Of a stretch of 64,000 nt of DNA, positions 56,619 through 64,000 are shown piece by piece. Position 1 is the first letter of the stretch; every line of letters starts with the position of its first letter. The notes under the pieces were generated by a model. It saw only the letters and a program-made list of their open reading frames with translations, made no database searches and was not told the origin of the DNA. The DNA comes from Flammulina velutipes. Its lineage: Eukaryota > Basidiomycota > Agaricomycetes > Agaricales > Physalacriaceae. The stretch lies in the NCBI GenBank assembly GCA_011800155.1, contig CM022369.1:1116001-1180000 (forward strand), given 5' to 3'. Position numbers and translations under genes: made by a program.

Positions 56619-58074
56619 TCATGCCATGAGTGCGATGTGCTTTAGCTCGCTACACAGTAATGTAAGTTTTCGAAGAAACCCTGAAACCCTGTAGGACAAC
56701 AGTAGACTCACTTCTGAACCTGATGGCCAACCTTCATAGGTAGATATTCGATCTCTTCGCCGTCGTCTTTACCAAGATTGATATGGTCAGCTCGAATGGC
56801 TTTCGAACGATCTGCCAAAGAGGGAATTGGTGCCAAATCGTAGTCAGACGAAAGATGCCAAAAGAATGTCGATGATATCCTGATGAGAGGGCGTTCGGGG
56901 TACAGTTCTGTACGCTTCTTTATTACCTATGCAGAACAGTTTCAGCATCGATGCAACGCGATATTATAAGGGCATACCTCGATTGTTCTATCGTTGACCA
57001 CGACCTCGTGATAGCCAGCCTTAATTAAACCTCCGCTGAGGTGCTCCAATTGCTTACCCGTCTGTACAAGTAGATAGTTACCCTCCGGTATCTTTACGGC
57101 AATCCTTTTCCCCGTATTTCGTGCCCAGACATGAAGGCCAGGATAGCGCGAGCGCCCGTGGATGGTAAGGAAATTGAGGTCTGTGTGGAAGCCCGCGAGT
57201 ATAGTGTCCTTCGCTCCATACTTGACCAAGTCCGAGGCGGTCGGCGCTAGAATATGAGGACTGTGCCGTCACCATCAATGTTAAGTTAAACACTCAAGTA
57301 GCGGGATGAGTGTACTTACCCGTACTTGCCAGCGTCGCGAAAAGTATCCACAGGCAATCCAAGACCGATACAAGCCATATCCGCGAGATCCTCAACACTA
57401 TTTCACGATCACATCAGCGAGTTAACGTTATGTTAAGTAGTGGATGGACCTACGCGCGCTTCATGGACGTGCCCCACTTGTCCATAGTTGTACCCCAGCG
57501 CTCTTTGATATGTTTCGCTTGCGGGATAACGTTCCCCGCATTTAGAGAAGGGAAGGCCGTCTCGTACGGAGGTTTAGTGCGCATTTTGTAGAAGAACCGA
57601 CATTTTGGATCAGGCGAGTGTGCCGTGATGTCGAGAGGCCTCTCCGAAGGCTCCAAGCGCTGGATGATGTTGAGGCACTAGACTTGCGTTCAGTTTCAAT
57701 GTCGATCAAGTCCAATAGAGCGTAATTACAGGTTCATGAACTGCACACTTGGGTTTCTCCGTATTCTCTAGTGTGGCGCCAACTTGGTAGCTTAGTTCTG
57801 GGCGCTCGTCCTTCTGAAGCTCCTCGAGTGGTTGAGCAAAGTAGTCTTCCAGAAGATCGAGGAACGTGACGTTGTCTTTCTCTGAAACTCGCGAGTCGTG
57901 CAGGACGAGAGCGCCATATGTTATCAGTGCATCAGCAGCCTTACAGCGGAAAGGTTGGTCATAGTCAGGAGGTGCATAACAACTAGAGCGCACCTTTTTG
58001 CATTCAGACAAGACTGCAGGGGAGTCTCTCGACTCGGATAAGAACAAATCGAGGTCAATGATAGGAAGGTCCAT
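56619..58074 (-). CDS. 2-oxoglutarate/Fe(II)-dependent oxygenase (IPNS-like)
   Basis: Soluble oxygenase of about 360-370 residues from roughly seven exons. It starts MDLPIIDLDLFLSESRDSP, the typical beginning of the isopenicillin-N-synthase-like superfamily. The double-stranded beta-helix core has the iron ligands His and Asp in AGFHTDLNFLTIHGRSRYPG and the distal His in QTGKQLEHLSGGLIKAGYHEV. A possible 2-oxoglutarate-binding Arg is in RPLIRISS. The last exon restores the family end, QNELKHIALMA, and fixes the final intron. The substrate is unknown. It is divergent from hydroxyisourate hydrolase with 224 bp between starts. Confidence 0.85.
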
Positions 58075-58298
58075 CGAGGGCGTAGTAATGGTGGTTCAAA
58101 GCCAAGACTGATCATGTCCACGTAGGCCCATACGATAACTCATACGAATATGTCCACAAGGATCCGCTATCTATATCAAAGCCGACTTGCCGCAAGCTCG
58201 TGAGCGTCGAAGAACAAGGCATTATCGGCCGTTGCCGCCCACGCCACGCCTCAACATTGCTAATGACGCGCGATGTTACTGGATAGTATTTCACCACC

Positions 58299-58831
58299 AT
58301 GAAGTCTCCTATCACCTGCCACAGTATGTCGTTTTTCTGAGAATCAGACCTTTGCTAAACGCGTAACTAGTCCTGGATTCGAGTACGGGACGCCCCGTTC
58401 CCGATGTCCAGATCCGCCTTCAAGCCTACCATCCCGGCAACACTCAGGAGGATCCCGACGTTTTTGAACCCATAGCCAAAGGGTATGTTATCGATTCTAC
58501 AATCGTTCCGCGTCGCAAACCCTCTATTCAGAGTGACAAACCCGGACGGAAGATGTCTCGATCTCCTTCCTCCAATCGAAACCTCTGACGAAACCAAAGA
58601 GCTGGTGAAGCCTGGCCTATATAAGATTGTGTTCAAGGTAAAGGAATACTATGAGAAAAAGGGCCTGAAATGCTTCTATCCGTGGGTCGAGGTATGTAAT
58701 CTTATTCTCTACATGTTGTGTTGCCTTGAACAACGCCAAAGATAACATTCGAGCTTGAGAACGTCAATGAGCACTACCATATTCCTCTCCTTATCAGTCC
58801 TTATTCATTCACAACCTACCGAGGAAGCTAG
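58299..58831 (+). CDS. 5-Hydroxyisourate hydrolase (transthyretin-like)
   Basis: Second step of urate breakdown: hydrolyses 5-hydroxyisourate to OHCU. Four exons; the first (58299-58323) encodes MKSPITCH and joins to ILDSSTGRPVPDVQIRLQAY. Further motifs are GVTNPDGRCLDLL, GLYKIVFKVKEYYEK, FYPWVE/ITFEL, HYHIPLLISPYSFTTYRGS. The C-terminal YRGS tetrapeptide and the two active-site His regions (TCHILD, HYHIPLL) are hallmarks that separate the enzyme from transthyretin. About 125 residues, a normal length; it lacks a clear peroxisomal signal. Confidence 0.94.
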
Positions 58832-59030
58832 AGCCTTACAGGGGAGTATACATAAGTCTAGTGAGCGCGCCTGCATTAGTAGCCACTATCAATTATGAAC
58901 AAAGTATGCAAGTGCCAGTCTATCTACAATTGAGGCGATAGAAGAATGAAGTGGTTAAGATGACGATGCTGGGGATGAATGTATGTAAATGTGTTAACAG
59001 GAGATGGGATAGAAGGATGATGATGTGAGT

Positions 59031-59837
59031 TCATGATCGCATAACATTGTCGTAGTGTTGGCCTTTGACGTGTCCTCCGCGCATAGATGTCTTGACGTTC
59101 TGTGTAAAATGATCTCTATTCTTGCTCATCTCCGCTGCGGCCTCTGTCGAGTAGATTATTAACGTAGCGTGACGGCTTGCGCAATTTGACATACCCTTGT
59201 TCAATGGATCATCGGCGTTTGGTTCCAAGAATAGGTATTGCAGCCCAACCATGACCGAGTTGAGGTTGAGTACTGGCTTCCAGTCCTCTCGTAGAATGTT
59301 GAGGCAAACATTTCCTTCCAAATCGACATTAGGATGATAGATCTATTTGGAATGGTCAATCCAAGGCGATACAAAACGTCAGCAAAGAACATACGGTCTG
59401 TGTGCACTTGACCTTTGGCGGGTCATGGGGATAATTCGTGTTTATGGCAAAAGAGAAGACAAATGCGCCACCCTTGTACATGCCTGTCGAAAATCGCGTG
59501 TTAGCCATTTCGTTTTACGGAGATCGTGGAAGGCATGCGGCCAGACACGCACCCTCATCTGGCTTTATGGTAAGCGTAAAGTTGAGGAGATCGGCGGGAT
59601 CAGGAAAATTCGTTGTCATCGTCGAGGGCAGGTCCAGTTCGGTCAAATCTAGTGAGTGGATATATAGCGTTCAAACATTTGGGTTGAGTATCTGACACAC
59701 CTTTCTGTACTCGTATCTGGGCGGCGCTGACTTTGGGTTTCTTCTTCGCCGCTGCGTCCTCGTTCTTCTTCATACTCCATATCTAATGGCTGTCAGGATA
59801 AGAGAGAGAGAAGATAGATATGGCGCACCTTGATCAT
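59031..59837 (-). CDS. UBC12: NEDD8-conjugating enzyme E2 Ubc12
   Basis: Carries Rub1/NEDD8 to cullins. About six exons give roughly 180 residues. The N-terminus reads [19 protein letters not shown], the extension that docks on the NEDD8 E1, followed by [17 protein letters not shown]. Then [26 protein letters not shown], the HPN motif ([10 protein letters not shown]), and the catalytic Cys in [38 protein letters not shown] is obtained only after removing a 48-50 nt intron with donor GTATGT. The C-terminus is [13 protein letters not shown]. Confidence 0.94.
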
Positions 59838-60153
59838 CGTGAACGTCGAGGCGCGAGTTTAGTGGCGGGCGGTGGTGGTGGTGTGAGTCAAAGGTGTGGT
59901 TCTCGGAGAAGCTGAGGCATTGTCTTTATTTGGGTATGCACCGCCACAGCAGTGCTGACCTTCCTTCCAGGTTGCTTCCAGGACAACCCAGTCGGCAGTC
60001 GCGCGCGCTGTTAGTATCATCGGTCAAGGATGATTTGGATCCCTTTCGTCGTGTACTACATTCAGCAAGAACTTTGTCAGCTTAGCATCAACAGCGTTCT
60101 TCCCGGGTAACACTGCTTTGCTGTATCACCGCCAAGTGTAGTCAGCGCTAGCT
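59838..60153. promoter_or_regulatory. Divergent upstream region, UBC12 / DUF6593 copy B
   Basis: 316 bp between presumed divergent starts. The DUF6593 start is uncertain, so part of this stretch could be 5' exon or intron of that gene. Confidence 0.4.
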
Positions 60154-61172
60154 ATGATCATACTTCCAGAGAGGTATTTTGGGTCGATGTCACCACTGCT
60201 CTCAGTGCTCACTACGACAGTGATGTAAAGTCAAAGGGCGAGGGATTGTTGCCCAACTCCGCGCGACCTCCGCCACCACCGGTTCATCCTAGCATCCAAT
60301 ATGGTGCAGCCTCGTCCGTCATTCCCCCAAAGTACGAACTGTTCTCCAAATCGTCGCCTTGTACTGATTAATTAGGTATGAAACTACTTCGCGCCCGGCT
60401 CTATCGACAATAATTTACACGTTTTCGCAAGCCTCTGACCGAGGTGCGATGGTGCTTCACGCCCCCCAGTCGGGTGTGAGCTACTATATCTCAGTGGCGC
60501 CAAACTGCTTCACGCCCACGTCACACATCACTACGATCCATAAATCCTCCCTCGATGGGGAGACGATCGGAGATTTTGAGTGCGCCACATTCTAATCGGC
60601 CAAGCTTCAACTCAATATCGCAAAGAATAGGTCCAAGTACAGCAAAGATCAACAACACAGTGTGCATACGTGGTAACGAATATTCAATAACTGAAGTCCT
60701 ATCCTTTGCGAACAAGCTCTTCAGTGGGAGTGTAAGCAAATCCGTCATTGCATGCGAATCCCATAGACACTAATAGATTCCCAGTCTCCCATAGTAGGGA
60801 AATTTCATATCTCTGGCTCTCAGGAATGGATCTGGAAACCTATTGCCATTCCAAATAATGTGCAAGATAAACCGGAGATGATGGTTTGGGACGAAGTGGC
60901 CCCTGGAGGTCCTCTCAATGCACGTTTTATCACGGTTTCACTCTCCTCTATATGTATAACTCCTTCTCATGCAGTGTTTCTCCTCCAAGCAACGAACGCA
61001 GGCGAACCTTCTTGCCAAATTTACACCACGCGCCCACATGCGCCGACAAGGCTTTCCAGCCCAGCAGTCAAGGCTCGAAGTGACTCCTCTGGGACATAAT
61101 TATTTCGAAGACATACTGTTCGCTGCTTTGATTGTCGAGCGGATGCGGAGTGCTCCTCCTTCAGTGCTGTAG
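60154..61172 (+). CDS. DUF6593-type protein, copy B
   Basis: Second DUF6593-like gene. Readable exons encode SAHYDSDVKSKGEG with a Pro-rich stretch (ARPPPPPVHPS), then STIIYTFSQASDRGAMVLHA, SVAPNCFTPTSHITTIHKSS, GPSTAKINNTVCIRGNEYSI, GKFHISGSQEWIWKPIAIP, VWDEVAPGGPLNARF and the terminal LEVTPLGHNYFEDILFAALI, VERMRSAPPSVL. The order (disordered head, beta-rich core, C-terminal 'H..D' plus hydrophobic helix) matches copy A. The 5' end is not resolved: the coding frame has an in-frame stop near 60106 and no ATG before the first block, and use of ATG 60154 would need a very short intron. Confidence 0.6.
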
Positions 61173-61283
61173 CTGTGTAACTTCGACATTAATACATCAT
61201 TTTACACGAAGTACATTGAGAGACCGGTGTCCTATTATGACCCCAAACATGAAGAGAAGAACGAAACAACAGCATTTTCCGAC

Positions 61284-62386
61284 CTAATCATCATCTACAT
61301 CATCTCCAAATTCCTTCCATAGAGCGTACAACTTTTTCCGGTTACTTGACTGAGTATCTGAGTCGCTAGCAGATTCGAATATCTGGCGTAGTAGTTTGCT
61401 CTTCAATACGTCCACGTCTACTTGCTCTTGTCCATTGGCGCATGGGTTTGTGAAAACATGAACGTATTCTGACGACACACTTTCATCCAGACGTGCGCGC
61501 TTGGGAGATGGAGGGCTGTCGCTTGAGCTGACTTCGGACAGGACAGGGTACAAGACGGAGTTTTGAATGCGATCGTATGTCGTTGATTTAGGTGTGCGTG
61601 CAGCGAGGAAGAGGAAAGGGGTGGTCAAGGTGCACAATGGTGCTGACGATTCGGATTCGGATGCACCTATTGCCTTGTCGAGCTCTTCAAGATAGATGTC
61701 TGCGACATGGAATGTCAGACTAGTTGGTATTTTTGGGGAGTTGCTGTATGCAACAGATGTAAATCTATGGGAGCGAAAGAGAGGTGAACACATACAATAA
61801 TGGACCGCCATTCCGCAAGAGTATTTCATTGTACTCTGCGCACAAGGCCTCGTCCCAATTGTGTCGTATAAGAAGCCTGAAGCCGGCATTGACGAATCGG
61901 CGGACGAGCATGTAGTACTTGTCGATCCTGTAAAACTGTAAAATAAAGTACGCCACACAACAGGTAATAGACCAACCTCAGACGATCTATTCCGCTCCAT
62001 TCGCGAACATGTGTTTGCCAGAATCCATCCAAAAATGCAAGAGATATGGAAGGAGAGGATATGGACAAGATGATTTCCGCAAGCTCACTTGCTAGACCTT
62101 GTTGTACTAACGGTTTGTCCGACATCCAGAAACCTGTTTTCCATCAGCAAAAGACTAGGATACGAGAGGTTACTCACAGTAGAAGATTCCCTTCCATAAT
62201 TTTACCATCTCCGGTGGGGGTAATGCATTCTCAGACTCAGACAGAAAGGTCGCGAGCTGTTTCGTCGCTTTGTCTCGTACTTTTTTCTCTACAAGTCATA
62301 AGCATCGGAATCATATTTGATCTGAGAGACATACCTGTAGATGCAAAGTATTTTCCCATTGGCGGGGCAGACGAGGAGGCAGACAT
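61284..62386 (-). CDS. RRP1: Ribosomal RNA processing protein 1 (Nop52 family)
   Basis: Nucleolar factor for 27S to 25S rRNA maturation. About six exons. It begins MSASSSAPPMGKYFAST, then [76 protein letters not shown] and LTFHVADIYLEELDKAIG. All of these are conserved Rrp1 blocks in the right order. The C-terminus contains a basic patch (SPKRARLD) likely to be a nuclear signal, and ends in KKLYALWKEFGDD. Total about 300 residues. Its start is 92 bp from the divergent F-box gene. Confidence 0.88.
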
Positions 62387-62478
62387 GTTCGCAGTGGTGG
62401 TTAACAACAGACTTTTTTTGATGCATTCACTCGATCAGATGACATCACTTTCACTCTCACCCTCACCCCACCGTCGAA

Positions 62479-64000
62479 ATGCAGCAACTTCCTCTAGATA
62501 TTCTAATACACACATTGTCTCTTCTACCTGCGCTTCCCTCTTCTGATTCCTCCGTCTTCATTCTATCCTGTTTCCTCCAGAGTAGCAGGCTTCTACGCGA
62601 GGCAGCGTCCATATCTTCGCTCTGGGAACCCCACTATCGGAGCAGGTATCTGCATTGCAATGAACGGGATGAATCACTGCGGAATTCCCGCACAAACGGA
62701 GACTGGAAGTTAATGTATTTCGAACGCCGACGCATCGACCACGACGCACTAGACCTCTTAGGGAAGATCGTATCGCGGAGGGATGATCAACTGGACAACA
62801 TCAGAAGGTTATTCAATTCATCGTTCGATATTTGGGATGCTCTGCGAATAGAGGCGGAGCAGCCACTTCCTGCAATCCTTGGGTTAGCCGTGAACGATGT
62901 ATTCACGCCTCGGAGCGATCACGCCAAAGTCGCGCCTTATGCAGTCACTCGCCGCTACTGGGCCTCCTCTATCTTGGAGGCAATTTCTAGAAGCTACGCC
63001 ATCCAGCTGTGGGACAGAGAGCAGCGCGGGGATGATTCGATCTCATTCGTTGAATCGTTCTCTGCGCTATCCTGTTTTTGCGGTATCTCACCAGTACAGG
63101 TACTTACCCGACGCGTCTTACGGCCCGTTCCGTCAATGCTTATCTTTTTGCCCAGATGAAATCCCTACTGGACACTCTTATCTGCCAATGTCAGACTTAT
63201 CTATCGGACAAGAAATGTATCGTGGATCCCGGAGAACCAGGATACGACCTCGTTGACTTGTGCGTCAATATTTGTCACTTCATGGAAAAGGAAGGTTTTG
63301 GTCCTGCCGAAGGTGAGCATCAACGTTTAAGGATGGAACCTTGCCCTGACACGCATCTAGTGCAGGCATTCCACAGCCTCAACAATATATATCCTCATAA
63401 GTATCTAACGACAAACAGGAAGAGCATTCCCATCTCACTTGTTCATGTTTTTGTCGGATTGGCCCGTGGAATCGGCATACCAGCATCTCCTGTAGATTTC
63501 CCTAAACGCGTCCTGGCACACATAAAGTCGTCGAAAGCAAATGAAGAGGACTTCTACGTCGATGTCTTCGGAGCACGGGAAAAGGCGATTCTCACTATCC
63601 GAGATGACATTGTGGGACTTCTCGCTCGAAGCGGTATCCTACCGCAAGCTATGGATTCACTCATGATCCCCTCTCAAGCCCCACCCATGCTCCTTCGAAC
63701 GAGCCGCAATATCATGGCATCTGTTCACACCCATACCAATCCCTTTCGGGACCCAGCGAACATTCCTCTATATCTTGCCTTTACACTTTATCTGCTCTTT
63801 ACGACGGGCGGCCATTTCGCGTCCAGGGTTAGCGGGTACATGGGACTCGTCGACTCTGTCACTGTTCTTCCACTCTCGCTCACCCCGATTTTTACAAAAG
63901 AAGGTCCAATACGAACCCATTTTGAGGATGTGTATCGATCTATGGTCCAAGGCCACAAGAGGTCAGCACGCATATCGCGTCGTTCGGACCCAGACAACCA
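62479..64000 (+). CDS. F-box protein, FBXO21-like (3' truncated by window)
   Basis: Exons 62479-63099, 63156-63312 and 63361 to the window end, open to the last base, giving about 470 residues so far. The N-terminus is an F-box-like segment (MQQLPLDILIHTLSLLPALP ... ASISSLWEPHYRSRY). It is followed by NGDWKLMYFERRRIDHDALD and the transglutaminase-like region with AFHSLNNIYPHKYLTTNRKS, ISLVHVFVGLARGIGIPASP and DFYVDVFG. This order (F-box then transglutaminase-like fold, usually followed by a YccV-type domain) is that of FBXO21 homologues, substrate receptors of SCF ubiquitin ligases. The C-terminal domain would lie past the window. Confidence 0.82.

Noticed and set aside
1..64000. CRISPR arrays, prokaryotic operons, prophage or insertion sequences
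   Set aside because: Intron-rich eukaryotic genes throughout; no regularly spaced repeats or transposase frames seen.

Overview
This is a gene-dense stretch of a filamentous basidiomycete nuclear genome, almost certainly an Agaricomycete (mushroom-forming fungus). The evidence: most genes are broken by introns of about 45-60 nt with GT..AG ends; a homeodomain mating-type gene (HD2) sits beside mitochondrial intermediate peptidase (MIP), the hallmark of the HD (A) mating-type locus; PAB1, a classical marker linked to the A locus, lies about 48 kb away; and several families are basidiomycete-typical (DUF6593 proteins, fungal wax-synthase-like acyltransferases, a Rsc9-type remodeller subunit). 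Gene models below were spliced by eye from reading frame, donor/acceptor sequence and family motifs; junctions may be off by a base or two, and I say so where a junction does not resolve.

Layout. 1-4.3 kb: HD2 (+) convergent on MIP (-); the HD1 partner should lie just left of the window. 5.6-18 kb: DDT/WHIM-like chromatin protein, FAM32A homologue, RING protein, ricin-B-like lectin, RSC9, ARMH3-type protein and a three-finger C2H2 protein. 18.5-28.1 kb: mitochondrial PPR protein, Sec61-gamma (SSS1), a polytopic membrane protein, COG1 and a TMEM115 homologue. 28.4-32.6 kb: the most accessory-looking part, two tandem wax-synthase-like acyltransferases followed by a short-chain dehydrogenase. 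33.6-44.1 kb: POP3, an alpha-arrestin, VTA1, an unknown protein, dCMP deaminase and a membrane-anchored amidohydrolase. 44.07-44.42 kb: a retroposed insertion with target-site duplication and poly-A tail. 44.6-52.2 kb: TTI1 and ASA1 (divergent partners of the TTT/ASTRA complexes) and PAB1. 52.4-64 kb: two DUF6593 proteins, a coiled-coil protein, a 2-oxoglutarate oxygenase, hydroxyisourate hydrolase, UBC12, RRP1 and an FBXO21-like F-box protein cut by the window end.

How the genes relate. Most are unrelated housekeeping functions (protein import and secretion, Golgi tethering, endosomal sorting, RNase P, rRNA processing, neddylation, chromatin remodelling) that happen to be linked to the mating-type locus. 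About eleven neighbouring pairs are divergent with roughly 80-350 bp between start codons, so shared promoters are the rule; TTI1/ASA1 is the pair whose products are known to work together. I found no tRNA, rRNA, CRISPR array or bacterial feature.
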